The position numbers and the translations under genes were made by a program. A stretch of DNA of 35,430 nt from Clostridia bacterium UC5.1-1D10. GTDB lineage: Bacteria; Bacillota; Clostridia; Lachnospirales; Anaerotignaceae. The notes under the pieces were generated by a model. It saw only the letters and a program-made list of their open reading frames with translations, was not told where the DNA came from and ran no database searches. The stretch covers positions 1 through 35,430 of the forward strand of contig BBZU01000026.1 in NCBI GenBank assembly GCA_001304995.1, given 5' to 3'. Below are positions 24,950 to 34,805 of the stretch, piece after piece (position 1 is the stretch's first letter; every line of letters starts with the position of its first letter).

Positions 24950-25414
24950 TTATGAATTTGCAAGACATGATAAAACAAAATCAAGGGGAATGTCCATTCT
25001 GTTTGCGGTGTCTTCCGGGGAGAAACCGCTTTCAATGAAACGATGGACAACAGCTCCTAAAGTTTCGCCAACTTCAATGATATGTTTGTCGGGGTCATAA
25101 AACCGAATGACTCGCTGCCCCCAACGATGTTCAAACAATTCATGAACATAGCTGATTTCAAAGGATTTCAGATGATTGCAGAAAGCGTCTATGGTATCTT
25201 CCTCAAAATATAGCTCTCCGGCATTGTTTGGCAGGATGACTTTGTCTGTTCTGATAAAGGATTTCCAGGTATCCATGGTCTGCAACACAACGCCGCCAGT
25301 AAGTGTGACATTTGCGCCAAAGTCAGCTACAATGTCCAGACCTAGAACATCGTGGTAGAATTGTTTGCTTTTTTCCATATCTGTGACTGCCAATAATGTG
25401 CTGGTATATTTCAT
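24950..25414 (-). CDS. VOC superfamily (glyoxalase/dioxygenase-like) protein
   Basis: This is a single-domain protein of 154 residues. The opening KYTSTLLAVTDMEKSKQFYHDVLGLDIVADFG and the YDPDKHIIEVGE segment in the middle are the two beta-alpha-beta modules of the vicinal oxygen chelate fold. A C-terminal tail (SPEDTANRMDIPLDFVLSCL) resembles a small helical extension. Metal ligands could be the His/Glu residues of HIIEV and others, but the sites cannot be fixed from one sequence. Members include lactoylglutathione lyase, dioxygenases and resistance proteins, so the substrate stays open. It lies 33 bases after the membrane-protein gene and probably shares its transcript. Confidence 0.87.
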   Translation of the reverse strand: MKYTSTLLAVTDMEKSKQFYHDVLGLDIVADFGANVTLTGGVVLQTMDTWKSFIRTDKVILPNNAGELYFEEDTIDAFCNHLKSFEISYVHELFEHRWGQRVIRFYDPDKHIIEVGETLGAVVHRFIESGFSPEDTANRMDIPLDFVLSCLANS

Positions 25415-25447
25415 ATTTTCCCAACTCCTAATAATAATGTACTTTTA

Positions 25448-25783
25448 TCAAAACAAGAAAAACAAAGGCAATGCAGGGACACAAAGACAGTACAGAAAAA
25501 GCAGTATTCCATAAAGTCCACCCATGAGAGAACCGAAAAACAGAAATCCCATGAAAAACAGGTTTGCCAGAACAGAAGGAACTTTGGACAAAAAGCCCTT
25601 ATATGCCCAGCAAAGGAACAGACAGCTGTAAAAACCGATCCACATTAGGCAATAGGGATTTACAGGTGACTGAAGGGGTAAATAGAATTGGGCAAAAGCC
25701 AGAGCGGGGAAAAGAAAAGTCAGTAGGTAAACTGCGATTTTGCCCCATGAATGGGTGTTTGCCCATGTTTTGATGTTATCCAT
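25448..25783 (-). CDS. Small integral membrane protein of unknown function
   Basis: This is a 111-residue hydrophobic protein with about three or four membrane helices: roughly 14-33 (GKIAVYLLTFLFPALAFAQF), 45-62 and 70-110. The C-terminus is almost entirely hydrophobic and ends LPLFFLF. I recognise no family. The ATG has a GGAGG site upstream, and the promoter on the minus strand is near consensus. It is followed by the VOC gene in the same direction. It is divergent from the dCMP deaminase gene, and the two promoters share their -35 region. Confidence 0.75.
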   Translation of the reverse strand: MDNIKTWANTHSWGKIAVYLLTFLFPALAFAQFYLPLQSPVNPYCLMWIGFYSCLFLCWAYKGFLSKVPSVLANLFFMGFLFFGSLMGGLYGILLFLYCLCVPALPLFFLF

Positions 25784-25821
25784 AGCCAGACCTCCTTTGT
25801 TGGAAAATCCTTCCTTTTTTC

Positions 25822-25850
25822 AGTATAGCAGAAGGGATTTCGTTTGACAA
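25822..25850 (-). promoter_or_regulatory. Promoter of the membrane protein/VOC operon
   Basis: On the minus strand TTGTCA (25850-25845), a 17-base spacer and TATACT (25827-25822) preceded by TGC. Confidence 0.8.
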
Positions 25851-25872
25851 TGATATACGGATATGCTATCTT
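25844..25872 (+). promoter_or_regulatory. Promoter of the dCMP deaminase gene, overlapping the divergent promoter
   Basis: A consensus TTGACA (25844-25849), a 17-base spacer and TATCTT (25867-25872) preceded by TGC. Its -35 overlaps the opposite -35 at 25845-25850 almost completely, so RNA polymerase cannot occupy both promoters together. Confidence 0.75.
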
Positions 25873-25927
25873 TGTGGTAGGAATTTTGCGGAATGCTTTA
25901 CGAAAGAAACAGAAGGGAGAAACGATT

Positions 25928-26371
25928 GTGAGAGCAAGTTGGGACGAGTATTTTATGGAGATTGCGGAGATTGTCAAGACCAGAGCCACATGTCTGCGCA
26001 GGCAGGTGGGAGCGGTCATTGTAAAGGATAACCGTATCATCACAACAGGGTATAACGGAGCCCCTGCGGGTCTGAAGCATTGTACGGAAATGGGCGGCTG
26101 TGAACGTCAGCGCCTTGGCATTCCCTCCGGCGAACGTCATGAGCTTTGCCGCGCTCTCCACGCGGAGCAGAATGCCATCATTCAGGCTGCAAAACTGGGC
26201 ATTTCCACAGAAGGCGCTACCATTTATATTACATTGCAGCCCTGCGTGATCTGTGCGAAAATGCTCATTAACGCCGGTATTAAACGCATTGTCCATAAAG
26301 GGGAATATCCCGATGAACTGTCCAGAAAGATTCTGGAAGAAGCGGATATTGAAGTGGTGAAAATGGACTGA
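25928..26371 (+). CDS. comEB: dCMP deaminase (ComEB-like)
   Basis: The enzyme deaminates dCMP to dUMP for dTTP synthesis. The zinc site is complete: H78 and catalytic E80 in HAEQNA, and C106 and C109 in PCVICAK. Additional Cys/His residues near 52-71 ([14 protein letters not shown]) fit the second zinc site seen in many dCMP deaminases. Of the possible starts, GTG 25928 is preferred: it has AGAAGGGAG upstream, and the ATG at 25844 lies inside the -35 box. This gives 147 residues, normal for the family. A hairpin follows the stop. The ComEB name reflects homology to the Bacillus competence-operon gene and does not imply a role in competence. Confidence 0.92.
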   Translation: MRASWDEYFMEIAEIVKTRATCLRRQVGAVIVKDNRIITTGYNGAPAGLKHCTEMGGCERQRLGIPSGERHELCRALHAEQNAIIQAAKLGISTEGATIYITLQPCVICAKMLINAGIKRIVHKGEYPDELSRKILEEADIEVVKMD

Positions 26372-26396
26372 GCATTTTTGTGTGCGTAGAACATCA

Positions 26397-26447
26397 AAAA
26401 CTGACCTGCATCTGACTTTTACGACAGGAAGCGGGTCAGTTTTTTTG
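26397..26447 (+). terminator. Terminator after the dCMP deaminase gene
   Basis: AAACTGACC pairs with GGGTCAGTTT (arms near 26398-26406 and 26433-26442) around a 26-base loop, followed by a T7 tract. Confidence 0.75.
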
Positions 26448-26536
26448 CATGAAATCACTGGTTTTCGTTTGCCAGCAGATTATTTTTATTGTATAATATT
26501 TTATTAGTGATTTCTTGAGAACAGAGGTGAAAAGCT

Positions 26537-29500
26537 TTGGCAGCAAAAGGGAGCAGCACGGGACGAAAGACGACGAAATCCCCTGCGGTGAAGAAAACAG
26601 GCAGCAAAAGCACAAAAACAACAACTGCAAAAACAACAGCAAAAAAAGCGAGTCATACAAAAAATACAAAATCTGCACCCAAACGGGAAACCACCCGTAT
26701 GCCGGAAAGCAGAGAGCGATTTGGCGATAGTATTCTGGATGAAGTAATACTCATCGTCATTATCGTCATATCGGCAGTGGTGTTCATCAGCCAGATCACC
26801 AGTAAAATGGGGATCGTTGGTCAGGTCATCGGGGGATTTTTCCAGGGACTTTTGGGGGTCAGCGGCGTACTTTTGCCGGTACTGGTCATCATTTACTGCG
26901 TCTGGATGCTTATGTCAGAAGAGCGGAAATGGCCTTTGGTGCGTGCCTTTGGCGGTGCCTTGTTCCTGCTGACAGTGGCGTCTGCGGCGTATTTGTTCCA
27001 TCCTTTGAATGTTTCCGGGGATCTTGGTTTTGGGAAAAAAGCTATGGAACTTTTTAACAATGGTTCTTTGACAAACGGCGGTTTGATCGGCGGCCTTTTT
27101 GGTGGCGGCCTCTTTGGACTGCTGGATGCATTGGGCAGCGTTATCGTTCTGCTGGCAATGCTGGTGATTTCCCTGATTTTGGCAACGGGACGTTCTTTCT
27201 TCGGTGCCATGGGCACACTGGCAGACCACCAGAAAGTCAGAAGACAGGTGCGCAATGAGAAAATCAAAAATAAAGCTGACCACATCCGCCAGGAAGAAAA
27301 AATCGAAGCGGCACGACTGGAAAAACAGGAAGCAAAACGCCGTCGTGTGATGAGCAAAGAAGATTTCAACATTGAGCTTCATGAAGTGGAAGCGGCTGAG
27401 CATCCTGAGGTGAAAGAAACGGTTTTCCGTCAGAAAAAACAGGATTACAGCGTGAAGAAACGGGAACCCATTTACGACTTTGTCAAAGAAAACGAAATGC
27501 CTATGGAAGAACCCAAACGGGACTTCAATGTGGTATTTGGCGGAAAATTGCAGGTGGATGAGCTGGAACAGGGCACACAGATGCCTCCCAGATCTACGGA
27601 ACGCTTTAAAGTGGTAAAACCACTGAAAGAAGTTGCCAACAAGCCGGAGCCTGCGGAAATGACGGAGGAAGAAGCGGTATACGAAAAAATCTTCGGCGAA
27701 GATAATACCGTAGAAAATATGGCAGAAGAAATGCCGGAAGAAGCATGGGATATGGAATCTCAGGCGGCAGCCCTTGCAGCGGAAGCTATGCGGGCAGCAG
27801 AAGAAAAAACAGACTTCCATTTCGCAGATTTGGAAGATGCAGAAGAAACGGTATCTCCAGAAATGGACATGCCAGAAGTGGAAGAACCTGCGGCAGAAGA
27901 AATGCCAGTGGAAGAAGTACAGCCTGTTGTAGAAGAAATGCCGGCAGAAACACCTGCACCGGAGCCTGCAAAACCGGAAACAACAAAACCGGAAGTGCAG
28001 AAAGAAGCGGTACAGCAGCCAGCACCTGCTCCTGCGGAACCGGCAGAAAAGCCGTATGTATTCCCGCCTATCAATTTGCTGGGACGTGACCCCGGCAATA
28101 CAGCTGGTTCTGGGATTCTGGAACAGCAGAAAAACGGCAGAAAACTGGAAATGACATTGAAAAGCTTTGGCGTAGAAGCCCGTGTCATCAATGTCAGCGC
28201 AGGCCCCACCGTTACACGATATGAAGTTTCTCCCAGTCAGGGGGTTAAGGTCAGCAAGATTGTCAATCTGGCAGACGACATCGCCCTGAATCTGGCAGCC
28301 AGCGGCATTCGTATTGAAGCACCTATTCCCGGTAAAGCGGCGGTAGGTATCGAAGTGCCAAACAAAGAAACCAAGTCTGTATATCTGCGGACTGTGCTGG
28401 AAAGTGACGCTTTCCGTAAACATCCCTCTAAATTGGCTTTCGCTTTAGGGGAAGATATTACAGGCAATCCCATTGTGACAGACATTGCGAAAATGCCCCA
28501 CTTGCTCATTGCCGGTGCAACGGGCAGTGGTAAGAGTGTCTGCATCAATACACTGATTACAAGTATTTTGTATAAGGCAGATCCGAAGGAAGTCAAACTC
28601 CTTTTGGTTGACCCCAAAGTGGTAGAACTGAGTGTATATAATGGGATTCCTCATTTGCTGATTCCCGTTGTCACCGATCCGAAAAAGGCATCGGCGGCAC
28701 TGAACTGGGCAGTAAGGGAAATGCTGGAAAGATACAATGACTTTGCGGCATGCGGTGTCCGTGACATCAAAGGCTTCAATGCCATGAAGGAAGAAAAAGG
28801 TGAACCGGAAGCAAAAATGCCACAGATCGTTATCATCATCGACGAATTGGCTGACTTGATGATGGCAGCACCCGGCGAAGTGGAAGATTCCATCTGCCGT
28901 CTGGCACAGATGGCTCGTGCGGCAGGGATGCACTTGATTATCGCTACACAGCGTCCTTCCGTAGACGTTATCACTGGCGTTATCAAAGCCAATATCCCTT
29001 CCCGTCTGGCATTTGCCGTTTCCTCCGGCATCGACTCCCGTACCATTTTGGATATGGTTGGTGCGGAAAAGCTGCTGGGCAAAGGGGACATGCTGTTCTA
29101 TCCTTCCGGTCAGTCGAAACCTTCTCGTATTCAGGGGGCTTTTGTAACAGATAAAGAAGTGGAACAGATTGTGGACTTCCTGCGGAAAAGCAGCCGCCCC
29201 GGATATACACAGGAAATGGTGGATCAGATCACGGCAGTGGCAAAAACCGCTGGCGGCCCCAGCGAGGAAACAGACGAGTTTTTTGAACAGGCAGTGGATT
29301 TGATTTTGGAAAAAGAAAAGGCTTCTGTTTCCATGCTCCAGCGTCAGTTCCGTATTGGCTATAACCGTGCGGCAAGACTCATGGACGAACTGGAAAGACG
29401 GGGAATGGTTGGGCCGGAAGAAGGCAGCAAGCCAAGAAAAGTCCTCATTACCAGAGCACAGTGGGAGGAAATGCAGTCTCCCACAGAGGAAAAACCATAA
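26537..29500 (+). CDS. ftsK: DNA translocase FtsK/SpoIIIE
   Basis: This is a 987-residue ATP-driven DNA pump acting at the division septum; in spore formers it moves the chromosome into the forespore. A basic Lys/Thr-rich head (1-55) is followed by four or so membrane helices (about 68-220), a long Glu/Pro/Ala-rich linker (about 245-510) and then the motor. The motor has Walker [11 protein letters not shown] near residue 658 and Walker [12 protein letters not shown] near 764. The C-terminal gamma winged-helix domain (about 910-980, [20 protein letters not shown]) recognises polar DNA motifs. The start is TTG at 26537, behind AGAGGTG. The long linker is unusual in composition but typical for the family. 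The gene is followed by the fhs operon, which has its own promoter. Confidence 0.96.
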   Translation: MAAKGSSTGRKTTKSPAVKKTGSKSTKTTTAKTTAKKASHTKNTKSAPKRETTRMPESRERFGDSILDEVILIVIIVISAVVFISQITSKMGIVGQVIGGFFQGLLGVSGVLLPVLVIIYCVWMLMSEERKWPLVRAFGGALFLLTVASAAYLFHPLNVSGDLGFGKKAMELFNNGSLTNGGLIGGLFGGGLFGLLDALGSVIVLLAMLVISLILATGRSFFGAMGTLADHQKVRRQVRNEKIKNKADHIRQEEKIEAARLEKQEAKRRRVMSKEDFNIELHEVEAAEHPEVKETVFRQKKQDYSVKKREPIYDFVKENEMPMEEPKRDFNVVFGGKLQVDELEQGTQMPPRSTERFKVVKPLKEVANKPEPAEMTEEEAVYEKIFGEDNTVENMAEEMPEEAWDMESQAAALAAEAMRAAEEKTDFHFADLEDAEETVSPEMDMPEVEEPAAEEMPVEEVQPVVEEMPAETPAPEPAKPETTKPEVQKEAVQQPAPAPAEPAEKPYVFPPINLLGRDPGNTAGSGILEQQKNGRKLEMTLKSFGVEARVINVSAGPTVTRYEVSPSQGVKVSKIVNLADDIALNLAASGIRIEAPIPGKAAVGIEVPNKETKSVYLRTVLESDAFRKHPSKLAFALGEDITGNPIVTDIAKMPHLLIAGATGSGKSVCINTLITSILYKADPKEVKLLLVDPKVVELSVYNGIPHLLIPVVTDPKKASAALNWAVREMLERYNDFAACGVRDIKGFNAMKEEKGEPEAKMPQIVIIIDELADLMMAAPGEVEDSICRLAQMARAAGMHLIIATQRPSVDVITGVIKANIPSRLAFAVSSGIDSRTILDMVGAEKLLGKGDMLFYPSGQSKPSRIQGAFVTDKEVEQIVDFLRKSSRPGYTQEMVDQITAVAKTAGGPSEETDEFFEQAVDLILEKEKASVSMLQRQFRIGYNRAARLMDELERRGMVGPEEGSKPRKVLITRAQWEEMQSPTEEKP

Positions 29501-29529
29501 AAGAATATGGATTTCATACAGGTTGCACA

Positions 29530-29558
29530 TTGACAAATTTCGTCTCATATAGTACCAT
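29530..29558 (+). promoter_or_regulatory. Promoter of the riboswitch-fhs-folD transcript
   Basis: A consensus TTGACA (29530-29535), a 17-base spacer and TACCAT (29553-29558). The -10 is weak (4 of 6), but placement just before the riboswitch supports it. Confidence 0.65.
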
Positions 29559-29561
29559 TTT

Positions 29562-29662
29562 GGTAGAGTCATATGACTGACGGAAGTGGAGTAACCACAT
29601 GGAGTATGACAGATTTGATGCCGACCGTCTGGGCGATTACGCTTGGACTGTCGGCTTTTTTT
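29562..29662 (+). promoter_or_regulatory. ZTP riboswitch (pfl motif) with terminator
   Basis: The leader shows the pfl/ZTP motif: ATGACTGACGG, the hairpin GTGG-AGTAA-CCAC followed by ATGGAGTATGA, and the conserved GCCGACCGTCTGGGC. The last part also forms a terminator: GCCGAC (29620-29625) pairs with GTCGGC (29650-29655) before seven T. ZTP or AICAR, which accumulate when 10-formyl-THF is short, would bind and prevent termination. The placement before fhs, whose product is 10-formyl-THF, matches the known biology. Confidence 0.92.
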
Positions 29663-29720
29663 CAAAGTAGGACAGGCAAGCGCAAGGACATATTGGAATC
29701 GGAGAGAGGAGTTTTTGAAG

Positions 29721-31391
29721 ATGAAAACAGATTTGCAGATTGCACAGGAATGCACCATGGAACCCATTACCGCCATTGCGGCGAAAGCTGGCATCCCCGA
29801 AGAATATGTGGAATGTTATGGCAAGTATAAAGCCAAAGTTAGCGATAAATATTATAATCAGATCAAAGATAGACCCGACGCGAAACTGATTCTGGTAACA
29901 GCTGTGAACCCTACACCCGCAGGGGAAGGCAAAACAACGGTTACCATCGGTCTGACACAGGCCCTTCAGCAGATGGGCAAAAACGCCCTGACATGCCTGA
30001 GAGAACCCTCTCTTGGCCCCTGCATGGGTGTCAAAGGCGGTGCAGCTGGCGGCGGCTATGCACAGGTAGTGCCTATGGAAGACATCAACCTGCATTTTAC
30101 AGGTGACCTCCATGCCATCACAACAGCAAACAACCTGTTGGCTTCCATGGTGGACAACCATATCCAGCAGGGCAATGAACTGAACATCGACCCTAGAAAG
30201 ATCGCTTGGAAAAGAGTTGTAGACCTGAACGACAGACAGCTGCGTCATGTGATCTCCGGTCTGGGCGGCAAAGTAAACGGCGTTCCCAGAGAAGACAGCT
30301 TCCAGATTACTGTTGCTTCTGAAATCATGGCAATCTTCTGTCTGGCAAACGACTTGCATGACCTGAAAGAAATGCTGGGTAAAATCATCGTTGGCTATAC
30401 TTATGATGATGAACCTGTAACAGCAAAACAGATTGGAGCAGACGGCGCCATGACAGTTCTGCTGAAAGATGCTCTGCAGCCTAACCTGGTACAGACACTG
30501 GAACACACACCCGCGTTCATCCACGGCGGCCCCTTCGCAAACATTGCTCACGGCTGCAACAGTGTGCGTGCTACAAAATTTGCCATGAAACTGGCGGACT
30601 ATGTGGTAACAGAAGCAGGCTTCGGTGCTGACCTGGGTGCAGAAAAATTCTTCGATATCAAATGCAGAAAAGCTGGTCTGAAACCTGACGCAGTTGTATT
30701 GGTTGCAACTGTTCGTGCATTGAAATACAACGGCGGCGTTGCAAAAGCAGATTTGAGCAACGAAAATCTGGATGCACTGGCAAAAGGTTTCGTAAACCTG
30801 GAAAAACACATTGAAAATATCCAGAAATACGGCGTGCCTGTTGTGGTTACACTGAATCACTTTGTAGCAGATACAGACGCAGAAGTGGCTTATGTGAAAG
30901 AACGCTGCGAAAAAATGGGCGCAACATTTGCAGTGGCAAAAGTATGGGCTGACGGCGGCGAAGGCGGCAAAGCGCTGGCTGAAAAAGTTCTGGAAACATT
31001 GGAAACAAAAGAAAGTAATTTCCATGTGCTCTATGAAGACAACCTGTCCATCGAAGAAAAGATCAACAAAGTATGTAAAGAAATCTATGGCGCAGGTCAT
31101 GTAAGCTTCACTGCGGCAGCAAAGAAAACACTGGCGCAGATTGAAAAACTGGGCTTTGAACATTTCCCTGTTTGTATTGCAAAAACACAGTACTCCCTGT
31201 CTGATGATCCTAAGGTACTGGGTCGCCCCGAAGGTTTTGAAGTAACTGTAAAAGAAATCCGCATTTCTGCTGGTGCAGGCTTTATCGTTGCACTGTTGGG
31301 CGACGTTATGACAATGCCCGGTCTGCCTAAGAAACCTGCGGCACTGAACATCGACATTGATGCTGACGGCAACGTTGTTGGCCTGTTCTAA
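29721..31391 (+). CDS. fhs: Formate-tetrahydrofolate ligase
   Basis: The enzyme makes 10-formyl-THF from formate, THF and ATP, feeding purine synthesis, formyl-Met-tRNA and, in acetogens, the methyl branch. The ATG at 29721 has a GGAGAGAGGAG site and gives 556 residues, the family's standard length; an upstream in-frame start at 29643 lies inside the riboswitch terminator and is rejected. The P-loop [10 protein letters not shown] is at 64-73. Other family marks are [20 protein letters not shown] and [12 protein letters not shown]. Leu is nearly always CTG, a sign of strong expression. The gene is controlled by the ZTP riboswitch and is followed after 27 bases by folD, with which it forms an operon. 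Confidence 0.98.
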   Translation: MKTDLQIAQECTMEPITAIAAKAGIPEEYVECYGKYKAKVSDKYYNQIKDRPDAKLILVTAVNPTPAGEGKTTVTIGLTQALQQMGKNALTCLREPSLGPCMGVKGGAAGGGYAQVVPMEDINLHFTGDLHAITTANNLLASMVDNHIQQGNELNIDPRKIAWKRVVDLNDRQLRHVISGLGGKVNGVPREDSFQITVASEIMAIFCLANDLHDLKEMLGKIIVGYTYDDEPVTAKQIGADGAMTVLLKDALQPNLVQTLEHTPAFIHGGPFANIAHGCNSVRATKFAMKLADYVVTEAGFGADLGAEKFFDIKCRKAGLKPDAVVLVATVRALKYNGGVAKADLSNENLDALAKGFVNLEKHIENIQKYGVPVVVTLNHFVADTDAEVAYVKERCEKMGATFAVAKVWADGGEGGKALAEKVLETLETKESNFHVLYEDNLSIEEKINKVCKEIYGAGHVSFTAAAKKTLAQIEKLGFEHFPVCIAKTQYSLSDDPKVLGRPEGFEVTVKEIRISAGAGFIVALLGDVMTMPGLPKKPAALNIDIDADGNVVGLF

Positions 31392-31418
31392 TCAATCAAA
31401 TCATAAAGGAGTTATGCT

Positions 31419-32273
31419 ATGAAGGCACAACGCATCGACGGAAAGGCTATTTCCGATCAGATCAAAGAAGAAGCTGCCTTGGAAGCACAGGAATTACAGC
31501 GGCAGGGGATTACCCCCTGCCTTGCTGTGGTTTTGGTGGGCAACGATCCCGCTTCCATGGTATATGTAAATAATAAGAAAAAGGCTTGTGAAAAAGTGGG
31601 TATCCTGTCCCGTTCCTATGAACTGCCGGAGGATACGGAAGAAAAAGATCTGCTGGCACTGGTGGAACAGCTGAATATGGACAATAGCGTCCATGGGGTG
31701 CTGGTACAGCTGCCTTTGCCTCCTCAGATTGATGAGGAAAAAGTCATTCTGGCCGTAGACCCTAAAAAAGATGTGGACTGTTTCCATCCTTTGAATGTAG
31801 GCCTGCTGCATACAGGTCAGAAGGGATTTTTGCCCTGCACCCCTGCTGGTGTACTGGAACTGATCGAACGCAGCGGTCATACCATCGAAGGTAAACGCTG
31901 TGTAGTCATTGGACGGAGCCATAACGTAGGCAAACCTACTGCTATGCTGCTTTTGCAGAAAAATGGCACTGTCACCATTTGTCATTCCAAAACAAAAGAT
32001 TTGAAGGGTATCTGCAAAGAAGCGGATATTCTGGTGAGTGCAGTTGGCAAGCTTCACACTGTCACCAAGGATATGGTGAAAGAAGGGGCTGTTGTCATTG
32101 ATGTGGGCATGAACCGCAATGAAAACGGCAAGCTTTGCGGCGACGTAGATTTTGACGACGTTTGTGAAGTGGCTGGGGCTGTTTCTCCTGTGCCTGGCGG
32201 CGTAGGACTCATGACCGTTGCCATGCTCATGAAAAACTGCATCACAGCGGCAAAACTGCAGAACGGACTGTAA
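31419..32273 (+). CDS. folD: Bifunctional methylene-THF dehydrogenase / methenyl-THF cyclohydrolase
   Basis: FolD interconverts 5,10-methylene-THF, 5,10-methenyl-THF and 10-formyl-THF with NAD(P). The 284-residue length is standard. The cyclohydrolase/dehydrogenase site Tyr49-x3-Lys53 lies in YVNNK, followed by the signature VQLPLPPQID and DVDCFHPLNVG. The cofactor domain has VVIGRSHNVGKPTAMLLL, and the C-terminus ends in the family motif PVPGGVGLMTVAML. The ATG lies behind AAAGGAG. It is the second gene of the riboswitch operon; together with fhs it sets the one-carbon pool. A terminator follows. Confidence 0.98.
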   Translation: MKAQRIDGKAISDQIKEEAALEAQELQRQGITPCLAVVLVGNDPASMVYVNNKKKACEKVGILSRSYELPEDTEEKDLLALVEQLNMDNSVHGVLVQLPLPPQIDEEKVILAVDPKKDVDCFHPLNVGLLHTGQKGFLPCTPAGVLELIERSGHTIEGKRCVVIGRSHNVGKPTAMLLLQKNGTVTICHSKTKDLKGICKEADILVSAVGKLHTVTKDMVKEGAVVIDVGMNRNENGKLCGDVDFDDVCEVAGAVSPVPGGVGLMTVAMLMKNCITAAKLQNGL

Positions 32274-32278
32274 CTGAG

Positions 32279-32322
32279 AGAATATCATTGACGTGTAAAA
32301 ACGTGGGTGATATTCTTTTTTT
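32279..32322 (+). terminator. Terminator after folD
   Basis: AGAATATCA (32279-32287) pairs with TGATATTCT (32308-32316), with an inner ACGT/ACGT helix and a T7 tract. Confidence 0.85.
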
Positions 32323-32371
32323 ATAAGGAAAAAGAGGTGAATGAATCAAAACGGAAAAGGGGGAAAATGAA

Positions 32372-32812
32372 ATGAAAGTACGAAAAATTTGGATTGCGGT
32401 ACTTTGTGTTGTCATTGGTGTAGTCTGGTGGGTAGTGCGTCCACAAAGCTTGGTGCATGTGGCAGGCATTGCAGACAAAGCAGAACAGATCACCCGTTAC
32501 AGCATCAGTGCTGTGGATGATGATGTGGAGCAATGCTGGGTAACAGAACCGGAGGATATGCAGGAGATTTGGAAGGCACTGGAAACATCTAAGGTGACTT
32601 TTGTACCCAAATCCGCAAAAAGTGTGACTTATGACGGCGATCAGATCATGTATCACCTGCGGATTTACGAGGGCGAGAAACCGGTGGCAGAGCTTGGCTT
32701 TTTGGATGATGGACGGGTATTGGGGGATACCTGGGAATATCGTTACAAAGGAGAAAATCCCGCGGCATGGACCCAGATGCTGAAAGGATTGCTGGAAAAA
32801 TACACAAATTAA
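32372..32812 (+). CDS. Small membrane-anchored protein of unknown function
   Basis: This is a 146-residue protein with one N-terminal hydrophobic segment (VRKIWIAVLCVVIGVVWWVV, about 3-22) and no lipobox, so it is an uncleaved anchor or a non-classical signal. The rest is a small soluble domain of strands and helices, acidic in charge, ending YRYKGENPAAWTQMLKGLLE. I recognise no family. The ATG at 32372 is preceded by a purine-rich GGAAAAGGGGG stretch. It sits between the folD terminator and the rimO promoter, so it appears to be a single-gene unit, though no clear promoter is visible in the 49 bases upstream. Confidence 0.75.
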   Translation: MKVRKIWIAVLCVVIGVVWWVVRPQSLVHVAGIADKAEQITRYSISAVDDDVEQCWVTEPEDMQEIWKALETSKVTFVPKSAKSVTYDGDQIMYHLRIYEGEKPVAELGFLDDGRVLGDTWEYRYKGENPAAWTQMLKGLLEKYTN

Positions 32813-32844
32813 GCGGAAAACATAGATTTTTTGCAAAAATATAG

Positions 32845-32893
32845 TATACTCATAAGATAGACAAAGAAGCGGAGCAGAGTTTTGTTCCGCTTC
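32845..32893 (+). promoter_or_regulatory. -10 element and 5' hairpin of the rimO operon
   Basis: TATACT (32845-32850) is a good -10 with a weak -35. Immediately downstream GAAGCGGA (32866-32873) pairs perfectly with TCCGCTTC (32886-32893). No T tract follows, so it is a 5'-end hairpin, perhaps stabilising the message. Confidence 0.5.
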
Positions 32894-32926
32894 CTTTATG
32901 AGAATAGACGTTTAAGGAGGAAACCA

Positions 32927-34285
32927 ATGAAAGGAACGGTAGCATTTACCTCTTTGGGCTGTGACAAAAACCGCGTAGACAGTGAAGTCATGCTGGGTTT
33001 GTTGCAGGAGAGAGGGTATCAGGCAGTAGCGGACGAAGCGGAAGCAGACATTATTGTGGTCAATACCTGCTGTTTCATCCGGGATGCTCTGGAAGAAAGC
33101 ATTGAAACCATTCTGGAAATGGCGAAATATAAAACAGAAGGAAAGTGCAAAGGTCTCATTGTGGCAGGATGTCTGGGACAGCGCTACGAAGCGGAATTTT
33201 TTGATGAGATTCCAGAAGTAGACGCTATTTTGGGTACTGCCGCTTATGAAGAAGTGGCAGATGCCGCTGATCGGATTCTGGGAGGCGAACATACCTTCAA
33301 ATGTCTGGAAGACATTGACAAGCCTATGAAAGACGAAAATGGCAAACTGCGTGTTCTTTCCACAGCGCCTTATTTCGCTTATCTGAAAATTTCCGAAGGC
33401 TGTGATAACCACTGCACTTACTGTGTCATTCCTAAAATGCGTGGCAAACACAGAAGCCGCACCATGGAAAGTCTGGTGGAAGAAGCAGAAATTCTGGCAA
33501 AACAGGGTGTGAAAGAACTGGTCATTGTGGCACAGGATACTTCCATTTACGGCAGAGATCTTTACGGCGAGCCCAAACTTCATGAACTGCTGGAAAAATT
33601 GGCGGTAGTGGAAGGCATCCAGTGGATTCGTCTGCTGTACTGCTATCCCGAAACACTGACACAGGAAACCATTGACGTCATGGCAAAAAATGAAAAAATC
33701 TGTCATTATATCGACATGCCTATCCAGCATGGATGCGATACGGTTCTGAAACGCATGGGCAGAAAGAGCGGTCAGGAACTCATTCGTCAGACTGTGAAAA
33801 AACTCCGTGACGCTATGCCGGATATTGCCATCCGCACCACGCTGATTGTGGGCTTCCCCGGAGAAACAGAGGAAGAATTTGCGGATTTGCAGAAATTTGT
33901 GGAAGAAATGCGCTTTGACCGTCTGGGTGTATTCTGTTACTCTCAGGAAGAAGGCACCCCTGCGGCAAAAATGGAAAACCAGATTGACGATGAAGTGAAA
34001 GAAGAACGCCAGAGAATCATCATGGACATCCAGAAAAATATTGCCGCTTCCCTGTGTCAGCAGGAAGTGGGCAAAACACTGGAAGTATTGGTGGAAGGCA
34101 AACTGCCGGAAGAAAATGTATATTGCGGCCGTACCCGTTGGGATGCGCCGGACATTGACGGCATGGTATTTTTCCATGCAGAGGAAGAAGCCTATTCCGG
34201 GGACTTCGTTTCCGTGAAAATCAAAGAAGCCGGGGACTATGATTTGATGGGAGATGTGGTTTATGCAGATGAATTTACCGAATAA
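32927..34285 (+). CDS. rimO: Ribosomal protein S12 methylthiotransferase
   Basis: This radical SAM enzyme adds a methylthio group to an Asp of ribosomal protein S12. The N-terminal cluster cysteines are C12 (SLGCDKN), C48 or C49 (VNTCCFIRDA) and C82 (VAGCLGQ). The radical SAM triad is C159, C163 and C166 (EGCDNHCTYC). A TRAM domain covers the last 65 residues. DxSxYG (DTSIYG) and FCYSQEEGTPAA are RimO-type signatures that separate it from MiaB. The ATG at 32927 lies 6 bases after AAGGAGG and gives 452 residues. Its stop overlaps the pgsA start by 23 bases, so the two are translationally coupled. Confidence 0.97.
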   Translation: MKGTVAFTSLGCDKNRVDSEVMLGLLQERGYQAVADEAEADIIVVNTCCFIRDALEESIETILEMAKYKTEGKCKGLIVAGCLGQRYEAEFFDEIPEVDAILGTAAYEEVADAADRILGGEHTFKCLEDIDKPMKDENGKLRVLSTAPYFAYLKISEGCDNHCTYCVIPKMRGKHRSRTMESLVEEAEILAKQGVKELVIVAQDTSIYGRDLYGEPKLHELLEKLAVVEGIQWIRLLYCYPETLTQETIDVMAKNEKICHYIDMPIQHGCDTVLKRMGRKSGQELIRQTVKKLRDAMPDIAIRTTLIVGFPGETEEEFADLQKFVEEMRFDRLGVFCYSQEEGTPAAKMENQIDDEVKEERQRIIMDIQKNIAASLCQQEVGKTLEVLVEGKLPEENVYCGRTRWDAPDIDGMVFFHAEEEAYSGDFVSVKIKEAGDYDLMGDVVYADEFTE

Positions 34286-34802
34286 GCTGACAACCATGCG
34301 GGTGATTCTCATTCCCGTATTCCTGTTGGTGCTGTTCCTCATGGATGAGCCAATGAACCGCTATATCGCAACAGCGATTTTCATTGTGGCATCCCTGACG
34401 GACTTTTTGGACGGTCATATTGCAAGAAAGTATAATCTGGTAAGTAATTTTGGGAAATTTATGGATCCTCTGGCAGATAAACTGCTGGTTATGTCTGCGC
34501 TGGTATCCATGGTGGCAATGGAAGACCTGCCTGCGTGGGTCGTTATCGTGATTCTGGCAAGAGAATTCGCTATCACCGGTTTCCGCACCCTTGCCATGGA
34601 AGCCAATATCGTCATGGCGGCAAGCTGGTGGGGCAAGATCAAGACAACCACACAGATGATTATGATTATTCTGGTGCTGCTGCATCTGCCTTTTGCGGCA
34701 ATGCCCATGATCGAAAATATTCTGGTGGGTCTGGCAGTATTCTTTACCATTGTGTCCGGTGTGGACTATATTGTGAAAAATAAACAGGTTCTGAAAGGAT
34801 AA
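34263..34802 (+). CDS. pgsA: CDP-diacylglycerol-glycerol-3-phosphate 3-phosphatidyltransferase
   Basis: This membrane enzyme makes phosphatidylglycerol phosphate from CDP-diacylglycerol, the entry to acidic phospholipids. The CDP-alcohol phosphotransferase motif is complete: D47, D50, G51, A54, R55, G64, D68 and D72 in the stretch DFLDGHIARKY to FMDPLAD. About four to six membrane helices fit the 179 residues. Of three nearby in-frame ATGs, the one at 34263 has the best distance to GGGAG (34249-34253). It overlaps rimO and is followed after three bases by a GNAT gene, so all three share a transcript. Confidence 0.95.
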   Translation: MQMNLPNKLTTMRVILIPVFLLVLFLMDEPMNRYIATAIFIVASLTDFLDGHIARKYNLVSNFGKFMDPLADKLLVMSALVSMVAMEDLPAWVVIVILAREFAITGFRTLAMEANIVMAASWWGKIKTTTQMIMIILVLLHLPFAAMPMIENILVGLAVFFTIVSGVDYIVKNKQVLKG

Positions 34803-34805
34803 TCT

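Noticed and set aside
27880-28050. Repetitive Glu/Pro/Ala-coding stretch in ftsK as a possible DNA repeat
   Set aside because: It is the low-complexity linker normal in FtsK/SpoIIIE proteins, with no regular repeat unit.
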